The translations under genes were made by a program, and so were the position numbers. From positions 80,854 through 144,853 of the forward strand of contig DATBRC010000030.1 of NCBI GenBank assembly GCA_036560485.1: 64,000 nucleotides of DNA. Direction: 5' to 3'. Below are positions 1-8,936 of the stretch, piece by piece. The notes beneath the pieces were generated by a model. The model worked only from the letters and a program-made list of their open reading frames with translations. It was not told the origin of the DNA and ran no database searches. Numbering within the stretch: position 1 is the first letter of the stretch; each line of letters opens with the position of its first letter. This DNA comes from DATBRC01 sp036560485. GTDB taxonomy: Bacteria; Pseudomonadota; Gammaproteobacteria; Burkholderiales; Burkholderiaceae_D.

Positions 1-2
1 TG

Positions 3-1085
3 AAAGAATTGAAAGGCCCGCAATTCCTGCACGTGGTCACCAAAAAAGGCCAGGGCTACAAATTGGCAGAGGCTGATCCGGTTTTGTATCACGGCCCCGG
101 CAAGTTCAATCCCGCCGAAGGAATCAAGCCTGCAGCCGCCGGTAAAAAAACCTATACACAAGTGTTCGGCGATTGGTTGTGCGACATGGCAGCACAAGAT
201 ACGCGCTTGATTGGTATTACGCCTGCAATGCGTGAAGGTTCCGGTATGGTGGAGTTCGAGCAGCGCTTTCCTGATCGTTATCACGATGTCGGCATTGCAG
301 AACAACATGCGGTCACATTTGCAGCTGGGATGGCGTGCGAGGGCTTGAAACCAGTCGTTGCTATTTACTCTACATTTTTGCAGCGCGGTTACGATCAATT
401 GATTCATGACGTGGCGCTGCAAAATCTCGATGTGACCTTTGCGTTGGACCGCGCCGGGTTAGTGGGCGCTGACGGCGCTACCCATGCCGGCAACTATGAC
501 ATCGCCTATTTGCGCTGCATTCCGAATATGGTGGTGATGGCAGCGTCCGACGAAAATGAGTGCCGCCAGATGCTCTCGACCGGTTTCCAATATAATGGCC
601 CTGCGGCAGTACGCTATCCGCGTGGCGCCGGTATCGGTGCGGTGGTCGAAAAGCCATTGACCACGATTCCGATCGGTAAAGGCGAGCTCAAACGCGAAGG
701 CAAAGAAATTGCTATCCTGGCGTTTGGCACGATGGTGGCGCCAAGTTTGGCAGCTGCAAATGAGTTAAATGCGACGGTAGCCAATATGCGTTTTATCAAG
801 CCCTTGGATATCGAATTGGTAAAACAGTTAGCGCTGACTCACGATGCATTGGTTACGGTGGAAGAAGGTGCAATCATGGGCGGTGCAGGTGCTGCAGTGG
901 CAGAAGCCTTGGCCGCAGCAGGTATCGTCAAGCCGCTCTTGAATTTGGGCTTGCCGGACAGATTTATTGATCATGGCGATGTGCCACATTTACTCGCCCA
1001 ATGTGGTCTCGATGCAAAAGGCATTGCTGCATCGATCAAACAACGATTTGGTAAAGGTGAACCTCGCTTGGTCGTCAATAATTAA
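3..1085 (+). CDS. dxs: 1-deoxy-D-xylulose-5-phosphate synthase, C-terminal part (5' truncated by window edge)
   Basis: This is the C-terminal portion of DXS, the thiamine-diphosphate enzyme that joins pyruvate and glyceraldehyde 3-phosphate in the first step of the MEP isoprenoid pathway. The frame is open from the first base, so the start lies upstream and only about 360 of the roughly 620 residues usual for the family are present. The pyrimidine-binding domain is visible in DRYHDVGIAEQHAVTFAAG and in DRAGLVGADGATHAG. The transketolase C-terminal domain follows, with PAAVRYPRG and VTVEEGAIMGG. folE2 follows on the same strand after a 150-base gap holding a long inverted repeat, as in other Burkholderiales. 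Identification is secure. Confidence 0.97.
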   Translation, partial: KELKGPQFLHVVTKKGQGYKLAEADPVLYHGPGKFNPAEGIKPAAAGKKTYTQVFGDWLCDMAAQDTRLIGITPAMREGSGMVEFEQRFPDRYHDVGIAEQHAVTFAAGMACEGLKPVVAIYSTFLQRGYDQLIHDVALQNLDVTFALDRAGLVGADGATHAGNYDIAYLRCIPNMVVMAASDENECRQMLSTGFQYNGPAAVRYPRGAGIGAVVEKPLTTIPIGKGELKREGKEIAILAFGTMVAPSLAAANELNATVANMRFIKPLDIELVKQLALTHDALVTVEEGAIMGGAGAAVAEALAAAGIVKPLLNLGLPDRFIDHGDVPHLLAQCGLDAKGIAASIKQRFGKGEPRLVVNN

Positions 1086-1187
1086 GAGCGTTTAACAAAA
1101 TGCGGTTGGCAGCGTTGCTTCTCCTTGCCGTACACTTGTACTGTCTGCGTCGGCGCGCCTTGCCAGACGCATTTTGTTAAACGCTCT
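1085..1187. repeat. Long inverted-repeat element between dxs and folE2
   Basis: A perfect 20-base inverted repeat has arms at 1085-1104 (AGAGCGTTTAACAAAATGCG) and 1168-1187, around a 63-base centre. Next to the arms further partial pairing is possible (TGGCA with TGCCA), and the centre holds a small palindrome-like GTACACTTGTAC. The layout resembles REP/BIME-like dispersed elements. It overlaps the last base of dxs and could also act as a transcript-stabilising or terminating structure, although no T-tract follows. Confidence 0.75.
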
Positions 1188-1251
1188 AAAATATTAAGAA
1201 ACATTCACGCCGGGGCAAATTGGATATCCCGACAACTTTATGGAAAATGCG

Positions 1252-2058
1252 ATGAACGCCCGCGACCTCAACATCAATACCATACCTGACGTACAGAGTA
1301 CGCCCGATACGCGGCATCTGTCGATTCAGCGCGTCGGCGTCAAAGGCGTGCGTTATCCGATCACGATCAAAACCTCCACTGGCACGCAGCCAACCGTTGG
1401 CACCTGGAATATGTATGTGCATCTGCCGGAAGAGAAAAAAGGCACGCACATGTCGCGTTTCATCGCTTTGCTGGAAGACAATCGCGCGCCGCTCGATGTC
1501 GCCAACTTTAGCGAATTGATGCACAAGATGGTCGCGTTGCTGGATGCGAATGCAGGTCGCATTGAAGTGTCATTCCCGTATTTCATCAACAAGACTGCAC
1601 CGGTTTCCGGCGTTGAAAGCCTGATGGATTATGAAGTGGGCTTGACCGGTGAAATCAAACAAGGTGTGTTGGAAGTGACATTGAAAGTGTTGGTGCCAGT
1701 CACCAGCCTGTGCCCATGTTCGAAAAAAATCTCGGCCTACGGCGCACATAATCAGCGCTCGCACATCACGATCAATGCAGTATTGGGCGGCGATATTACT
1801 GTGGACGAATTGATCGCCAAGGTGGAAGAACAAGCATCGTGCGAGTTATATGGTTTGCTGAAACGTCCGGATGAAAAATATGTGACTGAACGCGCTTATG
1901 ACAATCCGAAGTTTGTTGAGGATCTGGTGCGTGATGTGGCCGGCATGCTGAATGCGGATAAAAATATTGCGGCTTATACGTTGGAAGCGGAGAATTTTGA
2001 GTCGATCCATAATCACTCAGCTTATGCACTGATTGAGTTTGATAAACGGGTGAAGTAA
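1252..2058 (+). CDS. folE2: GTP cyclohydrolase FolE2 (type IB)
   Basis: FolE2 converts GTP to dihydroneopterin triphosphate, the first step of folate synthesis, using a metal-flexible active site unrelated in sequence to the zinc enzyme FolE. The family cysteine region CPCSKKISAYGAHNQRSH is present, together with EVSFPYFINK and the C-terminal FESIHNHSAYA. The frame is open from an ATG at 1240. I prefer the ATG at 1252 because GGAAAA at 1242-1247 sits at ribosome-binding distance; this gives 268 residues, usual for the family. It follows dxs on the same strand and ends just before a strong terminator. In some bacteria folE2 is induced by zinc shortage, but I saw no clear Zur site. Confidence 0.95.
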   Translation: MNARDLNINTIPDVQSTPDTRHLSIQRVGVKGVRYPITIKTSTGTQPTVGTWNMYVHLPEEKKGTHMSRFIALLEDNRAPLDVANFSELMHKMVALLDANAGRIEVSFPYFINKTAPVSGVESLMDYEVGLTGEIKQGVLEVTLKVLVPVTSLCPCSKKISAYGAHNQRSHITINAVLGGDITVDELIAKVEEQASCELYGLLKRPDEKYVTERAYDNPKFVEDLVRDVAGMLNADKNIAAYTLEAENFESIHNHSAYALIEFDKRVK

Positions 2059-2081
2059 CGCTTACGTTTTAAACGGACAGT

Positions 2082-2112
2082 AAAAAAGCGACGCACTGCG
2101 TCGCTTTTTTTG
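2082..2112. terminator. Bidirectional intrinsic terminator, folE2 / pilin gene
   Basis: A stem GCGACGC/GCGTCGC with a three-base loop is flanked by an A-run on the left and a T-run on the right. It can stop folE2 transcription on the plus strand and the pilin gene on the minus strand. Confidence 0.85.
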
Positions 2113-2125
2113 CGCGCTCAATGTT

Positions 2126-2632
2126 CTATTTCTTCTTGCCATGACATATAGACGGCAAGTAAGCCTGACCAACTGAAGTTTTATCCATGCCCTTAGCAGT
2201 CATTTTGTCCGGTGCTTCGGCTCCGGCGCAAACCCAGGCAACCGGCACAATCGGCGCATCTTCAACCACGGCAGGCCGTAAGCTGAGTATCTTGCCTTTC
2301 AGTACGCCGCTGGCGTGATTGCCGAATGTAATATGGATTGCACCGTCCTGCACAGCGACACTGCTCACATAGTTATTAACGATCTTATCGGAAGCAGGTA
2401 ACCCCGCGGCTGTATTATCGGATGGAAAAGTTTGATTGGCTTGCCATGACAGTGCAATCGGTTTTTTTGCAATATCAGCCAGCGGCATCGCATTTTCCAC
2501 CTGTGCTCTTGCCATTTTGGTCAGATAGGATGGAATCGCAATCGCAGCAAGTATGGCGATGATTGCAATCACAGCCATCATTTCAATGAGCGTAAAACCG
2601 GAGTGCTTACCGGAGTGCTTATTCGTAGTCAT
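2126..2632 (-). CDS. Type IV pilin-like protein (PilA/PilE family)
   Basis: The protein carries a class III prepilin leader: a short basic stretch, then G followed by FTLIEMM with the +5 Glu, then a hydrophobic helix of about 22 residues (VIAIIAILAAIAIP). PilD would cleave before the Phe. The C-terminal domain has two cysteines, in AWVCAGAE and PSICHGKK, fitting the pilin disulfide loop. I chose the ATG at 2632, giving a 12-residue leader and 168 residues in total. A GTG at 2680 preceded by AAGGA would give a 28-residue leader and cannot be excluded. The gene stands alone; pilT and pilU lie 10 kb away. It could be the major pilin or a minor pilin-like subunit. Confidence 0.85.
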   Translation of the reverse strand: MTTNKHSGKHSGFTLIEMMAVIAIIAILAAIAIPSYLTKMARAQVENAMPLADIAKKPIALSWQANQTFPSDNTAAGLPASDKIVNNYVSSVAVQDGAIHITFGNHASGVLKGKILSLRPAVVEDAPIVPVAWVCAGAEAPDKMTAKGMDKTSVGQAYLPSICHGKKK

Positions 2633-2717
2633 CGCATTGTTATTGGTGATGTATTGAATTGTGTCTTTAAAAACGAGCACACATCCTTTTTACATAATTC
2701 AATTTTTGCTTGCAAGG

Positions 2718-3275
2718 TCATAACGCGCGATTGCGATCCTTTTCCCACAACACATCCGACCCGCCCGCAAAGCGATTCAATACGCGCGACAAAACAAACA
2801 ATAAATCCGACAGCCGATTCACATAATGCCGCGGGTTGTCGTTGATTTTTTCGGCTTTGCCAAGGCCAACAATGCTGCGTTCTGCGCGCCGGCAAACAGT
2901 GCGGCATACATGTGCAACAGATGCGGCATGCGACCCGCCCGGTAAAATAAAATCTTTCAGTGGCGGCAAATCAGCATTGTATTTTGCGAGCAAGGCATCC
3001 AGGCGCGCCACCTGTTCTTGGGTAATCATTTTATATCCGGGGATACATAATTCGCCGCCGAGATCGAACAGGTCATGTTGGATCGAAATCAATTCTTCTC
3101 TTAATGCTTCCGGCAATTCTTCACACAGCAACACGCCGATATGTGAATTGAGTTCATCGACATCGCCGATCGCATGGATGCGCAAACTGTCTTTTTCGGT
3201 GCGGCTGCCATTACCCAGACCGGTAGTGCCATTGTCGCCGGTGCGTGTCGCGATTTTTGAAAGTCGATTGCCCAT
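2718..3275 (-). CDS. Cob(I)alamin adenosyltransferase, PduO type
   Basis: This enzyme transfers the adenosyl group of ATP to cob(I)alamin to form coenzyme B12. The ATP-binding N-terminus reads TRTGDNGTTGLG. The helical core includes GDVDELNSHIG, and the C-terminal signature CRRAERSIV and NRLSDLLFVLSR holds the conserved Arg and Asp of the family. At 185 residues it is of usual length. It is transcribed divergently from glcD, with 176 bases between the start codons, and sits upstream of the pilin gene on the same strand. No other cobalamin gene is nearby, so it probably serves salvage or maintenance of a B12-dependent enzyme. PduO, MmaB and CobO names are used inconsistently, so I give no symbol. 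Confidence 0.93.
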   Translation of the reverse strand: MGNRLSKIATRTGDNGTTGLGNGSRTEKDSLRIHAIGDVDELNSHIGVLLCEELPEALREELISIQHDLFDLGGELCIPGYKMITQEQVARLDALLAKYNADLPPLKDFILPGGSHAASVAHVCRTVCRRAERSIVGLGKAEKINDNPRHYVNRLSDLLFVLSRVLNRFAGGSDVLWEKDRNRAL

Positions 3276-3451
3276 GGTAGTTGGAGGATAATGATGAAGG
3301 GTTAACAGTATCGCAAAAATGGCACCTTGGTAATGAATTTGCCATTGTGGGATACTTTATGGGTTGTAAGGATGTTTTACTGCAAAGTAGTAAACATGAT
3401 TGCCGGATTCATTATATCCAATCGGCACTCGTTTTCTGCCATCAAGACGAA

Positions 3452-4945
3452 ATGATCATGAATGCATCGCCAGCATCAAACATGAATAGCGACAGGCAAC
3501 ATCAAGTTGTCGCAGCATTGCATGCAGTGCTGCCTGCACATTGCGTGTTGGTCAACGAAGAAGATACGCGCCCATATGAATGTGATGGCTTGGCAGCCTA
3601 TCGTCAATTACCGATGGTGGTGGTGCTGCCGGAAACCGAAGCGCAAGTGGTTGCGGTTTTAAAAATCTGCCGCAGTCATGATGTGCCGATAGTGCCGCGC
3701 GGCGCCGGAACGGGCTTGTCCGGCGGTGCGATGCCTATCGCGCATGGTGTGGTGCTGTCGACAGCCAAGCTCAATAAAATTGTCAAAGTCGATGCATTGG
3801 CGCGTACAGCTGTCGTGCAGCCCGGCGTGCGCAATCTTGCGATTTCCGAAGCAGTTGCGCCGCATGGGTTGTATTACGCTCCCGATCCGTCATCGCAAAT
3901 TGCCTGCACCATTGGCGGCAATGTGGCGGAAAATTCCGGCGGCGTGCATTGCCTGAAATACGGCCTGACTGTGCATAACGTGATGCGCGTGCGGATGGTC
4001 ACCAGCGACGGCGATGTGGTCGAATTGGGCAGTGAAGCGCTCGATGCGCCGGGGCTCGATTTGCTGGCAGTGTTTATTGGATCCGAAGGCATGCTTGGCA
4101 TCGTGACCGAAGTGACCGTTAAACTGGTGCCAAAGCCGCAGACGGCGCGTGTGATTCTCGCTTCATTCGATGATGTGGTGAAAGGTGGCAATGCAGTCGC
4201 TAACGTGATTGCGGCGGGCATCATTCCCGCTGGTTTGGAAATGATGGACAAGATGAGCACACGCGTAGTTGAACAATTCGTGCATGCTGGATATGACACG
4301 GATGCCGAAGCGATTTTGCTGTGTGAATCGGATGGCACGGCAGAAGAGGTGGAAGAGGAAATCGAACGCATGACGACCATTCTCAATGCAAGTGGCGCAA
4401 CCAAAATCGCCGTATCGCAATCAGAAGCGGAGCGCCTGAAATTCTGGTCAGGCCGAAAAAATTCCTTTCCCGCGGTTGGACGCATTTCACCTGATTACTA
4501 TTGCATGGACGGCACCATTCCACGCAAGCGTTTGGGCGATGTGTTGATCCGTATCGCGCAGATGGAAACGGAATTCGGCTTGCGTTGTGCCAATGTGTTT
4601 CATGCGGGAGACGGCAACCTGCATCCGCTGATCATGTTTGATGCCAATAGTGCAGATGAATTTCATCGCGCCGAATTATTCGGCGCGGCGATCCTGGAAT
4701 TGTGTGTCGAAGTCGGCGGCACCATCACCGGTGAGCACGGTGTCGGCATCGAAAAAATCAATTCGATGTGCGTACAGTTTTCTCCTGAAGAGCGGGATGC
4801 ATTCTTTGCAGTCAAGCGCGCATTTGACCCAGCATTTATCTTGAATCCGGATAAGGCAATTCCAACCTTGCATCGCTGTGCCGAATACGGAAAGATGCAT
4901 GTGCATCGTGGCCAATTGCCATTCGCAAATCTCCCAAGATTTTGA
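3452..4945 (+). CDS. glcD: Glycolate oxidase, FAD-linked subunit GlcD
   Basis: GlcD is the catalytic flavoprotein of the glycolate dehydrogenase complex GlcDEF, which oxidises glycolate to glyoxylate and feeds electrons to the respiratory chain. The PCMH-type FAD domain is clear: IVPRGAGTGLSGG, then IGGNVAENSGG and IGSEGMLGIVTEVTVKL. The C-terminal cap domain holds VFHAGDGNLHP and ITGEHGVGIEK. The open frame extends upstream to 3281, but family length (about 499) favours a start at 3452, 3458 or 3482; 3452 gives 497 residues. The stop overlaps the upstream part of the glcE frame, so the two are co-transcribed. Confidence 0.95.
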   Translation: MIMNASPASNMNSDRQHQVVAALHAVLPAHCVLVNEEDTRPYECDGLAAYRQLPMVVVLPETEAQVVAVLKICRSHDVPIVPRGAGTGLSGGAMPIAHGVVLSTAKLNKIVKVDALARTAVVQPGVRNLAISEAVAPHGLYYAPDPSSQIACTIGGNVAENSGGVHCLKYGLTVHNVMRVRMVTSDGDVVELGSEALDAPGLDLLAVFIGSEGMLGIVTEVTVKLVPKPQTARVILASFDDVVKGGNAVANVIAAGIIPAGLEMMDKMSTRVVEQFVHAGYDTDAEAILLCESDGTAEEVEEEIERMTTILNASGATKIAVSQSEAERLKFWSGRKNSFPAVGRISPDYYCMDGTIPRKRLGDVLIRIAQMETEFGLRCANVFHAGDGNLHPLIMFDANSADEFHRAELFGAAILELCVEVGGTITGEHGVGIEKINSMCVQFSPEERDAFFAVKRAFDPAFILNPDKAIPTLHRCAEYGKMHVHRGQLPFANLPRF

Positions 4946-4953
4946 AAGAAGAA

Positions 4954-6015
4954 ATGGATCGCGTACTTCAACAACTGAAAGAACGTATTGTTAGTGCGAC
5001 TGTGAATAAAACCGCGCTGCAATTGCGTGGTGGCGGCACCAAGGATTGGTACGGTCAACAACCAACTGGCGAGATACTCGATACGCGTGCTTATAGCGGC
5101 ATCATTGACTACGACCCAACCGAACTGGTCATCACTGCGCGTTGTGGCACATCGCTGGCTGAAATCGAAAATGCGTTGAATGAACACAATCAAATGCTGG
5201 CATTTGAGCCGCCGCATTATGGTTCAACAGCCACCATCGGCGGCGTGGTAGCAAGCGGATTATCAGGCCCGCGACGCAGCGCAGTCGGCGCAGTGCGCGA
5301 TTTCATGCTGGGTGCGGTGCTGATGAATGGCAAAGGCGACGTATTGCACTTCGGCGGGCAAGTGATGAAGAATGTCGCAGGTTACGATGTGTCGCGTCTG
5401 CTAGCGGGTTCGCTTGGCACATTGGGTTTGATTCTGGAAGTGTCGCTGAAAGTCTTGCCGAAGCCATTCGTCCAAAGCACGCGTTGCTTCGAGATGAATC
5501 AAGCCGATGCGATTCACCATTTGAATGCATGGGGTGGGCAACCGTTGCCGATTTCAGCCAGTGCGTGGATCGACGGCGTATTGTCGGTGCGCTTGTCAGG
5601 TGCGCAAGCGGCAATCAACGCAGCGGAGCAAAAAATGGGTGGCATTGTGCTGCCAAATGCTGACATATTCTGGCAAACGATACGAGAGCAGACGCATGAT
5701 TTTTTCAATGGCAACGAGGCATCGCTGTGGCGGCTTTCGATGCCTTCTGTTGCTTCGGTGAACGCAATGCCAGGTTTGCAATTGCTTGAATGGGGTGGCG
5801 CACAGCGCTGGCTGAAAACAGATGCCGATGAATTGAGCATCCGTACCATAGTGGAAAAAGTTGGCGGCCATGCGACGCTGTTCAAAGGCGGTGATAAAAG
5901 TGTTGGCGTGTTTCAGCCGCTGTCACCGGTGATCGCTACCATTCACCGCAAGCTCAAGGCTTCATTCGATCCTGCCGGGATTTTCAACCCTGGGCGAATG
6001 TATTTGGATTTTTAA
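4954..6015 (+). CDS. glcE: Glycolate oxidase, FAD-binding subunit GlcE
   Basis: GlcE is the second FAD-binding subunit of glycolate oxidase. The PCMH-type domain shows LQLRGGGTKDW, then STATIGGVVASGLSGPRR and NVAGYDVSRLLAGSLGTLG. The C-terminus ends with FDPAGIFNPGRMY, typical of the GlcD/GlcE family. The ATG at 4954 with GAAAGAAG just upstream gives 353 residues; a TTG at 4942 that overlaps the glcD stop is possible. It lies eight bases after glcD and 103 bases before glcF. That second gap holds an inverted repeat that may shape the message between the two genes. Confidence 0.95.
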   Translation: MDRVLQQLKERIVSATVNKTALQLRGGGTKDWYGQQPTGEILDTRAYSGIIDYDPTELVITARCGTSLAEIENALNEHNQMLAFEPPHYGSTATIGGVVASGLSGPRRSAVGAVRDFMLGAVLMNGKGDVLHFGGQVMKNVAGYDVSRLLAGSLGTLGLILEVSLKVLPKPFVQSTRCFEMNQADAIHHLNAWGGQPLPISASAWIDGVLSVRLSGAQAAINAAEQKMGGIVLPNADIFWQTIREQTHDFFNGNEASLWRLSMPSVASVNAMPGLQLLEWGGAQRWLKTDADELSIRTIVEKVGGHATLFKGGDKSVGVFQPLSPVIATIHRKLKASFDPAGIFNPGRMYLDF

Positions 6016-6033
6016 TTTAAATAAGACCTTATC

Positions 6034-6099
6034 CACGAAAGGTACGAAACTGTCTGTAAATGCCATTTTTGTTTTTTCGTGTTTTTCGTGCCTTTCGTG
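6034..6099. repeat. Inverted repeat of the TTTCGTG family between glcE and glcF
   Basis: Arms at 6034-6049 and 6084-6099 pair as 16-base inverted copies with one mismatch (CACGAAAGGTACGAAA against TTTCGTGCCTTTCGTG). A related pair flanks 11483-11613, so this is a dispersed intergenic motif rather than a gene-specific site. Here it falls inside the glc operon and could form an RNA hairpin with a 34-base loop. Confidence 0.6.
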
Positions 6100-6118
6100 A
6101 ATAATTTTAAACATTACC

Positions 6119-7342
6119 ATGCAAACTAATTTGGCTGACTTCATCAAGAACACACGCGAAGGCGAAGAGGCTGATGCGATTTTGCGTACATGCGTGCATT
6201 GCGGATTTTGCACCGCGACTTGCCCGACTTATCAATTGCTGGGTGACGAATTGGATGGACCGCGTGGCCGCATCTATTTGATCAAGCAGGTATTGGAAGG
6301 CAACGCAGCAACGGCCAAGACGCAGACTCATCTGGATCGTTGCCTCACGTGCCGCAGTTGCGAAACCACTTGCCCATCCGGTGTGCAATACGGTCGCCTG
6401 GTCGATATCGGGCGCAAGGTCGTCGAACAGCAAGTGCCGCGCTCATTGTCGCAACGCTTGCTGCGTACCGCGTTGAAAGAGGCTTTGCCACGTAAATGGT
6501 TGTTTGCGCCGGCAATGAAGGCAGGGCAATTCATGCGGCCGTTGCTGCCGCAAGCACTCAAAAATAAAATACCCGAAAAGCAAAATGCAGGTGCATGGCC
6601 GACTGCACAACATGCGCGCAAGATGCTGTTGCTAGATGGTTGTGTACAGCCTGCGATGGCACCTAATATCAACGCGGCCACAGCGCGTGTATTCAATGCG
6701 TTCGGTGTGCAATTGATTGTCGCGCCGAAGGCCGGTTGTTGTGGCGCGATCCGTTACCACTTGAATGATCAAGATGGCGGGTTGGATGATATGCGGCGTA
6801 ATATCGATGCGTGGTGGCCATATGTGGAAGCCGGCGCAGAAGCGATTGTGATGACTGCATCCGGTTGCGGCGTGACAGTGAAAGAATACGGTCATCTGCT
6901 GGCGCATGATGCAGTCTATGCGGGCAAGGCGGAACGCATTTCAAACCTGACCAAAGACCTCAGTGAATTGCTGCCGGATTTTGAATCGGAATTGATCAAG
7001 TGCATTGGTGAAAAACTTAACAAGCGCGTTGTATATCATCCGCCCTGTACGCTGCAACATGGTCAGCAAATAAGTGGCAAGGTCGAAAGCGTGTTACGCG
7101 CAATCGGCGTGGATGTGCAATTGTGTACGGATAGTCATTTGTGCTGCGGTTCTGCCGGCACCTATTCCGTACTGCAAAGCGAATTGGCAATGCAACTGCG
7201 CGATAACAAATTGGCGAATCTGGCAGCGACCGATGCCGAGATGATAGTGTCGGCCAATATCGGATGTCTGACGCATTTACAATCGGGAACGGAGACGCCC
7301 GTCAAACATTGGATTGAATTGGTTGATGCAGCATTAAGTTGA
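6119..7342 (+). CDS. glcF: Glycolate oxidase, iron-sulfur subunit GlcF
   Basis: GlcF passes electrons from the GlcDE flavins to the quinone pool. Two ferredoxin-like 4Fe-4S motifs lie in the N-terminal 100 residues: CVHCGFCTATCP and CLTCRSCETTCP. Two cysteine-rich CCG domains follow, with KAGCCGAIRYH and ASGCGVTVKEYG in the first and HPPCTLQH and CCGSAGTYS in the second. These are the DUF224-type heterodisulfide-reductase modules shared with LutA and GlpC. The length of 407 residues matches E. coli GlcF. It closes the glcDEF operon. No glcC-type regulator, glcG or malate synthase gene is adjacent. Confidence 0.95.
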   Translation: MQTNLADFIKNTREGEEADAILRTCVHCGFCTATCPTYQLLGDELDGPRGRIYLIKQVLEGNAATAKTQTHLDRCLTCRSCETTCPSGVQYGRLVDIGRKVVEQQVPRSLSQRLLRTALKEALPRKWLFAPAMKAGQFMRPLLPQALKNKIPEKQNAGAWPTAQHARKMLLLDGCVQPAMAPNINAATARVFNAFGVQLIVAPKAGCCGAIRYHLNDQDGGLDDMRRNIDAWWPYVEAGAEAIVMTASGCGVTVKEYGHLLAHDAVYAGKAERISNLTKDLSELLPDFESELIKCIGEKLNKRVVYHPPCTLQHGQQISGKVESVLRAIGVDVQLCTDSHLCCGSAGTYSVLQSELAMQLRDNKLANLAATDAEMIVSANIGCLTHLQSGTETPVKHWIELVDAALS

Positions 7343-7373
7343 TTAGCGCAGATAGTAAGTTCAAGCAGTAAGC

Positions 7374-7595
7374 TTAGCCAGATATTTTGATTACCGTTAC
7401 TCTGTCGATGAAAAATTCCCCATCAATACATTTTCTAAATGGTACGCCAAACATTTTAAAACCAGGACCGCCGTTCTTGACCCAGGTCTGTGCAAGGCGG
7501 TCAAATTCTGCAGTTGTCAGACGCAGCATCGCTGATGTGATGACGAATTTCGCCCCTTCTTTTTGCTTGTTCACGATATCTTCCAGTTTGGTCAT
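7374..7595 (-). CDS. Small protein of unknown function, 73 residues
   Basis: A 73-residue frame is read convergently with glcF. The ATG is preceded by a good ribosome-binding site (GAAGGAAA, about 5 bases upstream), which is the main reason to accept it over the 80-residue frame on the other strand. The protein is basic and soluble, with an N-terminal helix (TKLEDIVNKQKEGAKF), a middle helix with TTAEFDRLAQTW, and a C-terminal strand-like part (EFFIDRVTVIKI). It has one cysteine and no signal peptide or membrane segment. I do not recognise the family. It lies 109 bases from the divergent DUF2863-like gene. Confidence 0.6.
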   Translation of the reverse strand: MTKLEDIVNKQKEGAKFVITSAMLRLTTAEFDRLAQTWVKNGGPGFKMFGVPFRKCIDGEFFIDRVTVIKISG

Positions 7596-7704
7596 TCGGT
7601 TTCCTTCAATTGTAAATTCAGCGTTATGATAGCCTGCCTTTTGGCGTCATTGGGCTACAAATCCATTCGCCAGTTTGATCAGAGCCTCCAATCGAAAAAT
7701 TGCC

Positions 7705-8913
7705 ATGCCTAAAAATAAGCGTCCAGTCCCTAAAAAATCCAATCCTTCTCCTGAAGAAAAAGACGATGCGGTCACGCAGCTATTGTGTGACCTGGCAATC
7801 GATCTTGTGGAGCAGGAAGATGGCGAATCGATGCGCGATGAACTAAAGCAAAGAGAAAGCGAATTTCACAAACTCATCAGGAAGGCGCTGAATCAAAAGA
7901 AAGACGATATTCTGTATGAATCGCTAGAGCGTGCAAAATACGCGGATAGTCACGCTTATCAATTTTTAAAAGACAGCATTGAAGAAGCAGCGGGAACGAT
8001 TGTTTTCAAACGCGATGACGGCAGTGCAGTTGAAGTGAATGCATTTGTCATCCCATTATTCGTATGGTCCAAAGGCGGACTTGATAGTCGCGAATGTTTT
8101 CAAGATCAATCAGCATTCGATGCATTGACGAAAAGCTTTCAAGACGCGCAACTGGAAAGTGCACAGGCCACAGTTGTGCTGGTCAATCATGTTTACCATC
8201 TGGATGAAATAGACAGCATTACCTACAGCCATTTGAATGAGATGGTGCGCAATGCATTTGCATCGATGACCGATAAAAAAATGGCGGCAACACCGGCGAT
8301 TGAACGCAGTTTCTTTGGTTGGCCGGAGCATCATTTTGGCGCGGATGATGTGGCAGTCGAACTGCGATTTTTTCTGGGATTCGCACTGAAAGCGGTGGAC
8401 GATGTGTTTTATCAGATGCCCAATGAAGAGACGGCAGCGGATCAATATTTTGCAACACGCATGGAGCGGTTTCAGGCATGGGCGCAACAGGTTGCGCCGA
8501 TCGTGAAGCGCTGCCTGGTGACAGATGATGCAGAAATCGACGTCAAGTTTCTTTATCAGGATCTCTTTCACGGCGCAAAAGAAAGAGGCATGGCTGAATA
8601 CTTTATGTTGCAAATGATGGCCGAATTAAATCAGGCAATCACTGCAAGTGGCATAGCGCCGAAGGACATCAACGCAATTATTGGCATTGCGGATGTGGCC
8701 GCCAATCCGGTGTTAAGAGTCAATCTATACGAGACGGCGGATGACACGCTGATTGCTTCATCCGACAAGCCATGCGCTATGATCAATGACGTGCAAATTG
8801 AATTCGACGATGCTTACGATGCGATGATGACGTTGGGTGTGGCTTCAGTGTCGATCGCGATGCAATTCGACACGCAAGGGCAGCCGCGTGATGTGCGGGC
8901 TTATGAGGCGTGA
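7705..8913 (+). CDS. DUF2863-like protein of unknown function
   Basis: A soluble protein of about 402 residues with a lysine- and proline-rich start (MPKNKRPVPKKSNPSPEE), an acidic helical N-terminal third, and a mixed alpha/beta remainder. The stretches VIPLFVWSKGGL, ERSFFGWPE and the C-terminal VNVYETADD-like part resemble the DUF2863 family that I recall from Burkholderiales genomes; this is from memory and not checked. The ATG at 7705 is preferred over a TTG at 7675. No catalytic motif, signal peptide or membrane helix was seen. It precedes the YihY-type gene by 36 bases, but that gene has its own -10-like sequence, so co-transcription is uncertain. Confidence 0.7.
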   Translation: MPKNKRPVPKKSNPSPEEKDDAVTQLLCDLAIDLVEQEDGESMRDELKQRESEFHKLIRKALNQKKDDILYESLERAKYADSHAYQFLKDSIEEAAGTIVFKRDDGSAVEVNAFVIPLFVWSKGGLDSRECFQDQSAFDALTKSFQDAQLESAQATVVLVNHVYHLDEIDSITYSHLNEMVRNAFASMTDKKMAATPAIERSFFGWPEHHFGADDVAVELRFFLGFALKAVDDVFYQMPNEETAADQYFATRMERFQAWAQQVAPIVKRCLVTDDAEIDVKFLYQDLFHGAKERGMAEYFMLQMMAELNQAITASGIAPKDINAIIGIADVAANPVLRVNLYETADDTLIASSDKPCAMINDVQIEFDDAYDAMMTLGVASVSIAMQFDTQGQPRDVRAYEA

Positions 8914-8936
8914 CATCGAGCGCTTGTCTCAAACCC

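Noticed and set aside
2836..3291. A 151-residue plus-strand frame
   Set aside because: It is antisense to the cobalamin adenosyltransferase gene, whose motifs are clear.
7387..7629. An 80-residue plus-strand frame opposite the small unknown gene
   Set aside because: The minus-strand gene has a good ribosome-binding site and a more protein-like composition.
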